Assembly (NCBI GenBank): GCA_035531535.1
Contig: DATKSV010000146.1
Span: 1-64,000 of the forward strand
DNA from: AG-12 sp035531535
GTDB lineage: Bacteria > Chloroflexota > Dormibacteria > Aeolococcales > Bog-877
DNA length: 64,000 nucleotides
Direction of reading: 5' to 3'
Both the position numbers and the translations under genes were made by a program. Below are positions 50,201 to 57,834 of the stretch, piece after piece (position 1 is the stretch's first letter; each line of letters opens with the position of its first letter). Below the pieces are notes generated by a model. The model did no database searches. It was not told the origin of the DNA and saw nothing but the letters and a program-made list of their open reading frames with translations.

Positions 50201-50383
50201 GACCGGATTGAAAGAGAGATCGACAAGCTGGCCCAGGCGATCCTGGCGGGTCGCTTTCCCGCCCAACCTCGCCATTCCCAACGCACCTGCCGCGACGGGC
50301 GCTCTGGCTGCCAGTTCGCCTTCTGGTGCGATGGAGAGGGTTCGGCTGGGAGTGACTTTCCGACCCCGAGTCCGGAGCTGTGA
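47252..50383 (+). CDS. AdnA-like helicase-nuclease subunit
   Basis: A UvrD-type motor fused to a RecB-like nuclease, at least 1043 aa. Walker A is GGPRSGKT; the Walker B region is ILLVDEAEDLSP; the later helicase motif is EARLFLVALTRA. The C-terminal PD-(D/E)xK nuclease has VEVLDYKTAR, and Cys in ACPRQY and CRDGRSGCQFAFWC would bind a [4Fe-4S] cluster. With the next gene it matches the AdnAB end-resection machine. GTG 47252 leaves almost no residues before Walker A; the frame is open upstream (SLGDLAGPTRVVGG), so the true start may be a non-standard codon farther up. Confidence 0.88.
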   Translation: MVGGPRSGKTQQLVDLAVEWVTGGGDPTRLVMVVRSRDGAALLRRRVEAQLRTAHPLLRVQTHERLASSVLTVVGVVGGPVEPLSSVGEWLAMREALHRASPLPRLAALVDEPSCTNDALAVVSACKRALVGPGLLAERLRDAPDSLAELAVLSASYQQVLAEMGSIDRRDNHSLALEALFSDVTAMRGWADILLVDEAEDLSPAQWLLIRELGLRLSPPGRLVMAGHWTESTPGFRGVSSESSSRPFEEYFPSELAPRDWPLRPALPGWIDEVAGSLRLELTAAEWPADSADVDQLDEAAFRVPTVSRVWVAADETEEAMAVAREIARACLQGEVDSRDVAILVHSQSSQLIPIKAALTSLGLPYRSPGGLERAGHPLVAVALNWLRVLSSPGDDSALLTALAAGPKAVSPAAIRSLRRAAGRRNVAVERVFWEWTRTGQGERSTEAGSGAESTAAEQLREAGQPWLSLDPGERAAADRELDWPQLRAILGQVELASGAAEMALHDLEVAAALAEFAGVAQAVADVQSRLGRETLTLVRWLELLQLAVRHAGGEAEPAAEGQRSEVAVMTIRQAKGRSWSRVFICGCVAGTIPAPAESGGLLDAEEVQELVRRVPELEDVVSAGDRQQDAEARLFLVALTRATQDVTCSWARRYQGRMVERSPFLAALNSAGVPELAAPRAELVQHDDLITELALASRAQVVSGVPLGLGLAAAEVRQALAPWDPVAEGPAMITGTLSISPTSVGSWLACPRQYLAQLLGPESQPDVNLTLGSQAHRLLELLYQQRATWEGRPDAFREVANGLVRERLLPDVRADQADPLQVVYVQLWLERLVARWGRRIVAAGTSAVGEPIAEEVPFDLPREGWHLKGTVDALWRHPDGEVEVLDYKTARTPLTDSALRAEVFGKPPDGPQQWQLPIYQLAARGGAFSEQLGGQVPSRVRNWYVGSDARPKDPNPIPATGFRIVDGTEAVGGPGLLTEGELDRIEREIDKLAQAILAGRFPAQPRHSQRTCRDGRSGCQFAFWCDGEGSAGSDFPTPSPEL

Positions 50384-53300
50384 GTCAGCGCGACTCCTTT
50401 TGGGAGCAGGCCCGGCAGGCCCTAACTCCGGCTCAGTTTGACGTGGTGAGAGAGCTCGGCCACGGTCCGGTCAAGGTCGCGGCCGCGGCCGGTAGTGGCA
50501 AGACCACCACCATGGCCTGGCTCTACGCCGCTGCCCTAATTCATGACCTGCCGGTTGGCCAGATCGTGGCGGTCACTTTCACCGAGCGGGCGGCAGCAGA
50601 GCTGCGGCAGAAGGTTCTGGCGGTGATGATCGAGGCAGCGATCGTGCCCCCGGACGCCACCGGAGATGCCCTGGATGGGGCCTGGATTGGAACCTTCCAT
50701 CAGCTGATCCGACGCCTCCTCGGTGAGCGCGCCTACCTAGCCGGTCTTCCCCGCGACCTGGAGCTCATCGACGAGGTGGCTGCCGGAATGGTTATGGAGG
50801 AGGCGCTCACTGCGGTTCGCCAGCAGACGTCTCGGGCCTCCTGGTGGCTCCGGCGGCTGCCGCCTGAGCCCGACCCCCGCACTGTGCTTTCGCTGCTCGG
50901 TGGAGCGTCCCGGACTGTCGGCCGGCTACGCTCCACGGAACTGGGGCCAGCTGAGTGCGAGCGGGAATCGCTGGCCGCCTATGCGCGGTTCGAGGACCTG
51001 GGAGATACCTCCCAGGAGATCGCCTGGCACAGCACCTCGCTCTCACTGACCACCACCATCTGGCAGGAGTACGAGCGCCGGCTGGCACAGCGCGGAGCTT
51101 GGGATTTCGACGGCCTGCTTCGGGAGGGGCTGCTGGCGCTGCGTCGTTCCCCCCGCCTGCTCGGCTGGTGCCGGGCCAACTTCCGGCTGGTGATCGTGGA
51201 CGAGTATCAGGACACCAGCGCCCTGCAAGAGTCGCTGATCCAGGAGTTGACCGGGCCCGACCACCGCAGCCTCTTCATGGTGGGGGACGCGCGGCAATCG
51301 ATTTACGCCTTCCGGGACGCCAAGCCGGGGATCATGGCCGATGCCTCCGGTCGGCAGTTCGGGCTCTTCCGCAACCATCGCTCGCGGGTGTCAATTCTGG
51401 CTGCGGCCGACCACGTCATCCAGGCTGACGCCAACTTTGCCAAGGACGAATCGATGGAAGCCGCACGCGCCTCCGAGAGTTCGCTCCCGGTCTGGGTGGC
51501 ACAGGTCAAGGATTCAGTTCAGGAGGCAGAGGCCATCGCAGCCGCACTGGAGCGGATCAACCGCGAGGGGGTCACCTTCCCCGACTTGAGTCACCAGCAG
51601 GTCCCCTGGCGGGAGATGGCGGTCCTGGCCTATACCTACGGCCGTCTGGGCGCACCTCTGGAGGAGGCCCTGCGCCGACGAGGCATTCCGTTTCAGACCG
51701 CAACCGGGGGATTGCTGGACCGTCCCGAGGTGCGCGATGTGCTGGCCTTCCTCCGGCTCGCCGCCGACGAGCGGGACGACCTGGCGTGCCTGCGGGCCCT
51801 GCAGTGCCAGGTTGGCCGGATCCCTGACCGGGCGCTGATCGCCCTGAGGGCCCTGGCGGGCCAAAGGGAGAGCTCACTCTGTCAGCGGCTGCGGGACCAT
51901 CTGGCGAGCGGCGCCCGCGGGTGGGAGCGACCCTGGGTGGAGCGTGCCACCAGGATCCTTGGGATCGTGGACTCGTTGGGCCAATCCGCGCGCACCGCGC
52001 CGGCCGCGGAGGTGGTCGCCCAGGCGCTTGGCGACAGCGGACTTCTGCAGCTCCAGGAGGCGCGGGTGCGGGGTGGAGATCCTCTCGGGCGGCGGTCGCT
52101 GGCCTCCTTGCGCGAACTGCAGCGGGTGGCTTGGGCTGCTGAATCCCCCACCCGTTGGCTGAGTCTCAGCGGGCTGTTGGTTCGGTTGGAGGCGATGCAG
52201 GAGGATGCCAAGACGGCTGAACCACCGGCCCAGACCAACGAAGACCTGGTCACCCTCAGCACCATCCACCGAGCGAAGGGACTGGAGTGGAGGGTGGTGG
52301 TCCTGGCCGACTGCCGGCCGTATCACGTGAGGCCCCAGGATCCGGTGCTCTGGGACCGGGAGCAAAGGGCGGTGATCTGCAGCCGAATTGCGGGCGAGCC
52401 GACGGCTGCCTTCGGGCGCTGGGGCAACAGCGCCGCCGCTTCCCTGGATCGGGAAGAGCGGCGGCGGCTCGTCTACGTGGCGATGACCCGGGCTCGTGAC
52501 CTCCTCCTAGTCACCACTCCCCGACCGGGCAAAGCTGGCGAGTTCGTCCAGCTGGCAGAGGCCGCAGACGGACCTTACTCATGGGCTCGGCTGTGGCCCC
52601 AGTTCGGCGAACTGGAGGGGCTTCCCTGGACTGATTCGGGAGGGCTGTCGAGCCTACCGGAGCGCCCTGGTCACCGGGTCCCCGGACGCAGGGTCTCAGT
52701 GCCGCGGCTGGTCCAGCGCTGGCAGGAGATCGAGGGGATGCGGAAGGCGTCGGAGGCGAGTCCGGCGCAGCCCGCCCAGCTCAGTTTCACCGCGATCGAA
52801 GTGCTGGAGAGCTGTCCTCGGCAATTCTGGTACCAGTACCTGGCTCACTACCCGGTGTCGGACGCGATCTCATCGGCTCGACCTGTGGGCGGTGCAGTCG
52901 CACCATCGGAGAAGGGGCGGGAGCAGGCCCTGACGCTGGGGGTGACTCTGCACCAGGTGCTCGATCGGTTGCACCGCGAATCTCCCGACCGAGCCTTCTC
53001 CGTCACGCGGGCGGTGGCCGCGCTCAACCTGGTGGCCGACGGACTCGGACTCGAGCAGCGGGAGGCGGCCGAGTCAATGTTGCGGAGGTATCTCTCAGGC
53101 CCGGAGGCGGCGCTTCCCACCGTGGCCACCGAGTTCGCCTTCAGCTGGGCCGGATGGGCTGGCACCAGCTGTCCGCCCCTGGTGGGGGTGATCGACCGGA
53201 TCGCGCGGCTGGCCTCCGGCGAGTTGTTGATCATCGACTACAAGACCAACCTCAGCCTCGGCGATTCCGACTTGGTCGTCTACTCGCGCCAGCTTCAGCT

Positions 53301-53592
53301 CTACTCGGCGGCGGTGGAGGCGGGAGTCTTGGGCTCCCCCTTGCGCGCTCCGGCGACTGCGCTGCTCATGCTTCGGACCGGGGAACTGATCACCGTCCCG
53401 AGCGGCTCCGGGGAGCGCGCCGCCGCCCTCAGCTGGGCCGCCGCAGCGGCCCAGCGGGTGGCGGCCGGTCAGTACCGCGCGGTCGAAGATTTCCCGGACC
53501 GTCCCTGCGCCGAGTGTCCCTTCGTCGAGCGCTGCCCGGAGCGGCGATCAGACAGCTTGCCAACGCTAACTGGGAAGTCGGAAGAGGCCTGA
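50380..53592 (+). CDS. AdnB-like helicase-nuclease subunit
   Basis: A 1070-aa SF1A helicase with a C-terminal RecB-like nuclease. Walker A AAAGSGKTTTM, VTFTERAAAELRQK, GTFHQLIRRLL, Walker B VIVDEYQDTSALQ, TIHRAKGLEWRVVV and VYVAMTRARDLLLV are intact. The nuclease has LLIIDYKTNLS and Fe-S Cys in ESCPRQFWYQY and CAECPFVERC. It unwinds and degrades double-strand break ends with the AdnA-like partner, whose stop it overlaps by 4 nt. Its 3' end overlaps the convergent SCP2 gene by 27 bp. Confidence 0.92.
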   Translation: MSQRDSFWEQARQALTPAQFDVVRELGHGPVKVAAAAGSGKTTTMAWLYAAALIHDLPVGQIVAVTFTERAAAELRQKVLAVMIEAAIVPPDATGDALDGAWIGTFHQLIRRLLGERAYLAGLPRDLELIDEVAAGMVMEEALTAVRQQTSRASWWLRRLPPEPDPRTVLSLLGGASRTVGRLRSTELGPAECERESLAAYARFEDLGDTSQEIAWHSTSLSLTTTIWQEYERRLAQRGAWDFDGLLREGLLALRRSPRLLGWCRANFRLVIVDEYQDTSALQESLIQELTGPDHRSLFMVGDARQSIYAFRDAKPGIMADASGRQFGLFRNHRSRVSILAAADHVIQADANFAKDESMEAARASESSLPVWVAQVKDSVQEAEAIAAALERINREGVTFPDLSHQQVPWREMAVLAYTYGRLGAPLEEALRRRGIPFQTATGGLLDRPEVRDVLAFLRLAADERDDLACLRALQCQVGRIPDRALIALRALAGQRESSLCQRLRDHLASGARGWERPWVERATRILGIVDSLGQSARTAPAAEVVAQALGDSGLLQLQEARVRGGDPLGRRSLASLRELQRVAWAAESPTRWLSLSGLLVRLEAMQEDAKTAEPPAQTNEDLVTLSTIHRAKGLEWRVVVLADCRPYHVRPQDPVLWDREQRAVICSRIAGEPTAAFGRWGNSAAASLDREERRRLVYVAMTRARDLLLVTTPRPGKAGEFVQLAEAADGPYSWARLWPQFGELEGLPWTDSGGLSSLPERPGHRVPGRRVSVPRLVQRWQEIEGMRKASEASPAQPAQLSFTAIEVLESCPRQFWYQYLAHYPVSDAISSARPVGGAVAPSEKGREQALTLGVTLHQVLDRLHRESPDRAFSVTRAVAALNLVADGLGLEQREAAESMLRRYLSGPEAALPTVATEFAFSWAGWAGTSCPPLVGVIDRIARLASGELLIIDYKTNLSLGDSDLVVYSRQLQLYSAAVEAGVLGSPLRAPATALLMLRTGELITVPSGSGERAAALSWAAAAAQRVAAGQYRAVEDFPDRPCAECPFVERCPERRSDSLPTLTGKSEEA

Positions 53593-53904
53593 CAGCCGCA
53601 TCGCCAGCCCCATGTCACCTTTGAGCTTGAGCTTGCCGGTCATGAAGGCCATGGTGCCGTCGAGCTTGCCGGTGATCAGCTTGACGAAGTTCTCGTCGCT
53701 AATGGTGACGGTGATGTTGGCAGAGGAGGAGGTCCCTTCGGTCACCTGGCAATGCGCGTCCTTGATTTCGGCATACCACTGGCCACCCTGGGGACCGGTG
53801 ATGTCGAACTGAAAGGTCGACTCTAACCCCTCGGCCTTGTCAGCCTGGAACGCGGCCGGGATCTGGTCGATGATCTCCTGCGGACTCAGCTCGGGATCGG
53901 CCAC
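53566..53904 (-). CDS. SCP2 sterol-binding domain protein
   Basis: A 112-aa protein consisting of a single SCP2 domain: EIIDQIPAAFQADKAEG, STFQFDITGPQGGQWYAEI, then DENFVKLITGKLDGTMAFMTGKLKLKGDMGLAMRL. Such proteins bind lipids or acyl-CoA. The GTG start follows GGAGGAG. It lies 48 bp after the SDR-like gene on the same strand. Confidence 0.9.
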   Translation of the reverse strand: MADPELSPQEIIDQIPAAFQADKAEGLESTFQFDITGPQGGQWYAEIKDAHCQVTEGTSSSANITVTISDENFVKLITGKLDGTMAFMTGKLKLKGDMGLAMRLSGLFRLPS

Positions 53905-53952
53905 GCAATCTCCTCCCGGAAGTTGGGCTGATGGTTCGCCGCCTGGGTCAGC

Positions 53953-54882
53953 TCAGGCCGCCAGCTTGGGGAAGCGGCCCGGTCGTTTCAGGTAGCCGAG
54001 ATTGCCCCACATGGGGCGGGGCTCGAAACCGAACCCGGTCTTGACCGCGTCCAGACGGGTGACGTTGGGCTTGGCCAGCATATCCAACTGCTGGGGGGTC
54101 ACCAGGGGATTCGGCAGCAGCTTGTCCATCACCATCGCCCCAGGTCGGATCAGCCGCGGGTCCAGGTGGAGCGGCTTGCGCTTGGAGATTCCGAACCACT
54201 CTTTGTCGATGACCTTGGCCACCTCCAAGGTGATCTGTTCCAGGGTGACCTGGTCCGGGCCACCAATCTCATAAGTCTGGCGAGCGCGGTCCTCGTCCTC
54301 GATTCCCGCCAAGAGACACCGAGCCACATCGTCGGCGTCGATCGGTTGGAAGAGCGCGGTCCCGTCGCCGGGGATGATCAGAAAAGGTGCCGGCAGGGAG
54401 ATCGCCTTGGCCAGGAGGGTGAAGAAGCCCTCGCCCTTGCCGAAGATCGTCGACGAGCGGATGACCACCCACTCCAAGGAGCTGGCGGTCACCGCCTGCT
54501 CCCCCCGCCACTTGCTCACCAAGTAGGGAAAGGTGGGGTCGGGATCGGCGCCGATGGCGCTGAACTGAACCAGCCGTCTGACGCCGGCCCGGGTCGCGGC
54601 GGCGACTACGTTGGCCGTTCCCTGAGCGTTGACCGCGTCGAAGGTCTGCAGGCCGCGCGCGCGGATCACCGCGACCAGATTCACCACGGCGTCAGCGGAC
54701 TGAAAGGCGCCCTCCAAACCGTCGCCGCTGAGCACATCCCCATACGTGGGAGCCAGCCCGGGCGGGAGGGTAGCCGAGCGCACGCCGCGCCCGACCACCC
54801 GAACCTCGTGCCCAGCCTTGAGCAGCTGGGGCACTAGGTGGCTACCGACGAAGCCGGTGCCACCGACGACGGCTACCCGCAA
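53953..54882 (-). CDS. NAD(P)-binding SDR protein, NDUFA9-like
   Basis: A 309-aa atypical/extended SDR. The Rossmann motif is VAVVGGTGFVGSHLV, followed by FDAVNAQGTANVVAAA, LVQFSAIGADPDPTFPYLVSKWRGE and FGKGEGFFTLLAKAI, the pattern of the complex I NDUFA9-like group. No respiratory complex I genes are nearby; a role in lipid or quinone metabolism is possible given the SCP2 partner. The start is TTG at 54882. Confidence 0.87.
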   Translation of the reverse strand: MRVAVVGGTGFVGSHLVPQLLKAGHEVRVVGRGVRSATLPPGLAPTYGDVLSGDGLEGAFQSADAVVNLVAVIRARGLQTFDAVNAQGTANVVAAATRAGVRRLVQFSAIGADPDPTFPYLVSKWRGEQAVTASSLEWVVIRSSTIFGKGEGFFTLLAKAISLPAPFLIIPGDGTALFQPIDADDVARCLLAGIEDEDRARQTYEIGGPDQVTLEQITLEVAKVIDKEWFGISKRKPLHLDPRLIRPGAMVMDKLLPNPLVTPQQLDMLAKPNVTRLDAVKTGFGFEPRPMWGNLGYLKRPGRFPKLAA

Positions 54883-54909
54883 GATCGGAAACTCGCTACT
54901 GCCGCAAGC

Positions 54910-55257
54910 TCAGGCGCGCTTGCTGGTGCGACGGCGCGCTGTTGACTTGCCGGCCACCGCTGCCTTGAGGGCGGTCGAGGGATAAAAGCGCACCTTCTGA
55001 GAGGCGGGGACTCGAACCATCTCCTGGGTCTGGGGGTTGCGCCTCAGCCCGGCCGCAGTCTGACGCACCTTCCAGCGGCCGAACCCCGCGATGGAGACCT
55101 CACCGCCGCCTTTAAGCTCGTTGCCGACGATCTGAAAGATCAGCTTGAGGGTGTCGTCGGCGAGTAGAAAACTTGAGAAAAAAGGCTCCTGCTTGCCTTC
55201 GTCGTTCTCGAACTGGATGCGGTTCTGCAGGTCTTTGGCCAACTCACGGCGATTCAT
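54910..55257 (-). CDS. HU-like DNA-binding protein
   Basis: A 115-aa HU/IHF protein. The core is VSIAGFGRWKVRQTAAGLRRNPQTQEMVRVPASQKVRFYPSTALKAAV with the RNPQT arm tip. The N-terminal helices carry an insert of about a dozen residues (QFENDEGKQEPFFSS) and the C-terminus a short basic tail (KSTARRRTSKRA). ATG 55257 follows AGGAGG. TAGTAT at 55308-55313 may be its -10, with an inverted repeat (55331-55349) at the -35 position. Confidence 0.92.
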   Translation of the reverse strand: MNRRELAKDLQNRIQFENDEGKQEPFFSSFLLADDTLKLIFQIVGNELKGGGEVSIAGFGRWKVRQTAAGLRRNPQTQEMVRVPASQKVRFYPSTALKAAVAGKSTARRRTSKRA

Positions 55258-55330
55258 AGATGAGCACCTCCTCGTGGACGAACTAGGACGGTCAAGGCGA
55301 CGCACGAATACTAAGGAAAAGGTGGGTGGT

Positions 55331-55349
55331 TTCGCTGTTTTGTAGCGAA
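55331..55349. promoter_or_regulatory. Inverted repeat in the HU promoter region
   Basis: TTCGCT (55331-55336) and AGCGAA (55344-55349) are perfect arms around GTTTTGT, located about 17 bp upstream of a TAGTAT -10 on the HU strand. It may be an operator. Confidence 0.4.
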
Positions 55350-55358
55350 GCGCGCCAA

Positions 55359-55383
55359 CTTTCCCAACCTTTCTCGAGCTTTC
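55359..55383. repeat. Three CTTTC repeats phased at 10 bp
   Basis: CTTTC occurs at 55359, 55369 and 55379, each followed by CC or TC, at exactly 10-bp intervals in the gap between HU and imuA. The last copy ends 20 bp upstream of the imuA -35. Helical phasing suggests a multi-subunit or cooperative protein site, or local bending. Confidence 0.45.
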
Positions 55384-55402
55384 CCCAGGCCGGAAGGGCG
55401 GC

Positions 55403-55431
55403 TTGCTTTATCGAACAGACGTTCGTACAAT
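55403..55431 (+). promoter_or_regulatory. imuA promoter with LexA (SOS) box
   Basis: TTGCTT (55403-55408), a 17-nt spacer and TACAAT (55426-55431) form the promoter. The spacer contains CGAACAGACGTTCG (55412-55425), a perfect match to the Gram-positive LexA box CGAAC-N4-GTTCG, ending at the -10. Repression by LexA and induction by DNA damage are expected. Confidence 0.88.
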
Positions 55432-55488
55432 TTGGAAGAGTCCGGTGGGGCCCAGCTCCACCCGGATCCGGTCCAAAAATTCAAACGG

Positions 55489-56319
55489 GTGGTTCCAGTG
55501 TCCTCAGAACTGGCCAGGCGGGAGCAAGGTGACCCTGCCCAGCCGGAGGTGGGGGCTCTGGCGCTGGCTCTCTCCTCGCTCAACTTTCGCTATGGCCCAG
55601 GGGCGGTTCATACCGGAGCTCCACCACTACTCCAGGGGCTGGCGACTGGGGTGGACTCGCTGGACAACATCACCGGCTGCCGGGGCTTGCCTAAGGGCCG
55701 GATCAGCCGGCTTGCGGAGGGCTCGTCACCCGGGGCGTTCGAGCTCGGTTTGGCCCTGGCGGCGGTGGTGTCCCGATCCGCGGCGGTAGCCATTGTCGAC
55801 TTCACTCTGAGCTTGGATCCCGGGAATGTCGAAGCCTACGGGGGCGAGTTGGACAACTGCTGGCTGGTCAGGCCCAGACGCCCGGAAGAGGGGTGGGCGG
55901 CCGCCCGGGCGCTGGCCAAGGTGGGAGTGGCCCTGTGCCTTTTGGTGGCTCAGGACTGGTCTCGACTCACCCCGAGCGCGGCCCCGGCCGCCTTGTTGAC
56001 GGCGCTCTCCGAGGGGGGCTGTGCGGGTCTGGTGCTGGGGGGGAGGCTGATTCCAGCCGCGCTCAAAGAGCGGATCTGCCTGGAGTTGAAGTGCTGGCGG
56101 CTCAATTGGGCCCTGGCGCACGGGGACGTCTGCGGGCTTCGGCTGGAAGCGCAGGTCAGCCGCAGTCACCTGGGAGCGCCCGGGGCCAGCTGCCGGCTGC
56201 AGCTCAACTTCCCCCGTCCCTATCAGCTCTGGGTGGGCCTGGGGGAGTTGGAGGAGCTGACGGAGGGTGAGGAGTTGGGGGTGGAGTTGCTCCGGGTGTC
56301 GGGTGGGAGTGGCCGGTGA
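55489..56319 (+). CDS. ImuA-like (RecA-fold) mutagenesis protein
   Basis: About 276 aa. It has a RecA-like layout, LLQGLATGVDSLDNITGCRGLPKGRISRLAEGSSPGAFELGLALAAV, but the Walker A site (LAEGSSPGAF) lacks the GKT, so ATP binding is doubtful, as in ImuA' proteins. A later segment, GGCAGLVLGGRLIP, follows. It precedes imuB with a 4-nt overlap and is driven by an SOS promoter. The TTG at 55432 overlaps the -10, so I use GTG 55489; GTG 55498 is also possible. Confidence 0.8.
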   Translation: MVPVSSELARREQGDPAQPEVGALALALSSLNFRYGPGAVHTGAPPLLQGLATGVDSLDNITGCRGLPKGRISRLAEGSSPGAFELGLALAAVVSRSAAVAIVDFTLSLDPGNVEAYGGELDNCWLVRPRRPEEGWAAARALAKVGVALCLLVAQDWSRLTPSAAPAALLTALSEGGCAGLVLGGRLIPAALKERICLELKCWRLNWALAHGDVCGLRLEAQVSRSHLGAPGASCRLQLNFPRPYQLWVGLGELEELTEGEELGVELLRVSGGSGR

Positions 56320-57560
56320 GCCGGCCGAAAAGCCCGACTCGTCTCGCCTGTTTCACCTTCCCTCATCTCGCTTTGGTGCTGGCCCTGCGGGCCCACCCCG
56401 AACTCAAAGGAGAGCCGGTATTGGTGGGAGGTCAGGGTCCAGGCGGCCAGCAGGTGGTGGTGGCGGCCTCGCCGGCGGCTTGGGCCAAGGGGGTCCGACC
56501 TAGCCAGGAGTGGCGGCGAGCCCAGGTCATCTGCCCCATGGCGGTGCGACTGGACGTCGATCCAACCGCCATGGCCGAGCTGAGGCAGCTGGCCCGGTTG
56601 GCTCTGGCCAGCTGCAGCCCTCTGGTGGAGTGGGGCGATGACGCCAGCGCCTACGTCGATCTGGCGGGCAGCGACCCACTTAGGCCGGAGGAGGGCTCCC
56701 GGGCAGCTCATTGTGGTCGGGCCCTGCAGGAGGTCCTGGGAGCCACCCCCAGCGTTGGCGTGGGACCATCTCGCTTCTCGGCCTGGGTGGCGGCGCAGAT
56801 GGCGGTTCCGGGCCGGGTGCGACTGGTGCCGGAGGGCAAGGCCGCGGAATTCCTGGCCACCTGGCCGGTGACCGCGCTGCCTCTCCCCCCGGAGGTGGGG
56901 GACCGACTCATCCAGTTCGGTTTGCGCACCTGCGGCGACTGCGCTGCCATCACCCTGGTGGATCTGCAGCGACAGTTCGGACCGGATGGGATTCTGCTCC
57001 ACCGACTCTGCCGGGGCCTGGATTCAGCCCGGATCGATCCCTGGCGGGAGCCACCTCCTTGTGGGGTCCGCCGGGTCCTGGCCGGGGGAGTGGAGGACTC
57101 GGAGTCGCTGCGCTTCGGAGCTGCGGAACTGGCCAGGGGTTTGGCCGAGGAGCTGTCCCGGCAGGGGCGAGCGGCGGGGCGGATCCGGCTCGTCCTGCGG
57201 GGAGAGGGTGGGCCCCGGCTGCCGTCCCCAGCCGACCAACAGGTCTGGTGGGGAGAGGTTGCGCCCCCCGCCCCCCTGGCCACCGCCGATGAGCTGCTGG
57301 GGCCGCTGCTCAGCCTCTTTGGCCGGTCCCGCCCCCTGACCCCGGTCACGGTGGTGGAGCTGCAGGCCTTCGACCTGGTCGCGCCCCCGGTGAGCCAGGT
57401 GGGCCTTTGGCAGGGGCGAGCGGCCGACCGGGAGGTGGTCCAGCGGGCGGTGGACCGGCTCCATGACCGGTTCGGAAAGGGCTTGGTCTGGCGGGTGGAG
57501 GTGCGGCCGGGGCATCCCGGTGACGTTCCCGAGGAGCGGTTCGTTTGGAGCTCTAGATGA
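56316..57560 (+). CDS. imuB: ImuB, catalytically inactive Y-family polymerase homologue
   Basis: A 414-aa Y-family-like protein. Where active enzymes have the metal-binding D-M-D near the N-terminus, this reads ACFTFPHLAL, and the second acidic motif reads WGDDASAYVDLAG rather than SIDEAFLD, so it is probably a dead polymerase that bridges the clamp and DnaE2. SVGVGPSRFSAWVAAQ is the palm/fingers motif. A clamp-binding motif could not be fixed. It is coupled to imuA and to the next small gene. Confidence 0.88.
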   Translation: MSRPKSPTRLACFTFPHLALVLALRAHPELKGEPVLVGGQGPGGQQVVVAASPAAWAKGVRPSQEWRRAQVICPMAVRLDVDPTAMAELRQLARLALASCSPLVEWGDDASAYVDLAGSDPLRPEEGSRAAHCGRALQEVLGATPSVGVGPSRFSAWVAAQMAVPGRVRLVPEGKAAEFLATWPVTALPLPPEVGDRLIQFGLRTCGDCAAITLVDLQRQFGPDGILLHRLCRGLDSARIDPWREPPPCGVRRVLAGGVEDSESLRFGAAELARGLAEELSRQGRAAGRIRLVLRGEGGPRLPSPADQQVWWGEVAPPAPLATADELLGPLLSLFGRSRPLTPVTVVELQAFDLVAPPVSQVGLWQGRAADREVVQRAVDRLHDRFGKGLVWRVEVRPGHPGDVPEERFVWSSR

Positions 57561-57805
57561 GTGCGATCGAGGTCCGCGCCGAGGGCACTCAGGAGAGCCC
57601 TAGTGCGGTCGATTCGGGGCAGGGATTCGTCGAGGTGACCGCGGTTGTGGAGCACTGGCGGATCGAGGTTGGTTGGTGGCGGGTTGCCCCCGAGCGGCCG
57701 GTTAGGCGGGACTACTGGCGGGTGCTGCTCCAGGACGACAGCTGCCTTGATCTGCGCTTCGAGCTGGCTTCTCGGAGCTGGAGCCGGGAGCGGAGCTGGG
57801 GATGA
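57557..57805 (+). CDS. DUF6504-like small protein of the mutagenesis cassette
   Basis: An 82-aa protein with FVEVTAVVEHWRIEVGWW, RDYWRVLLQDDSCLDLRFE and a short C-terminus. The pattern resembles DUF6504 proteins found beside dnaE2/imuB in actinobacteria. The ATG overlaps the imuB stop by 4 nt, making it the third gene of the SOS operon. Function is unknown; a role with DnaE2 is inferred from position. Confidence 0.7.
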   Translation: MSAIEVRAEGTQESPSAVDSGQGFVEVTAVVEHWRIEVGWWRVAPERPVRRDYWRVLLQDDSCLDLRFELASRSWSRERSWG

Positions 57806-57822
57806 GGCTCCTTCTCATCTGG

Positions 57823-57828
57823 TAGCGT
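57823..57828 (+). promoter_or_regulatory. -10 of ftsH (leaderless)
   Basis: TAGCGT ends 6 nt before ATG 57835 with no Shine-Dalgarno. Confidence 0.55.
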
Positions 57829-57834
57829 GCCATC

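Noticed and set aside
55432..55434. TTG 55432 as the imuA start
   Set aside because: It directly follows the -10 hexamer, upstream of any plausible transcription start.
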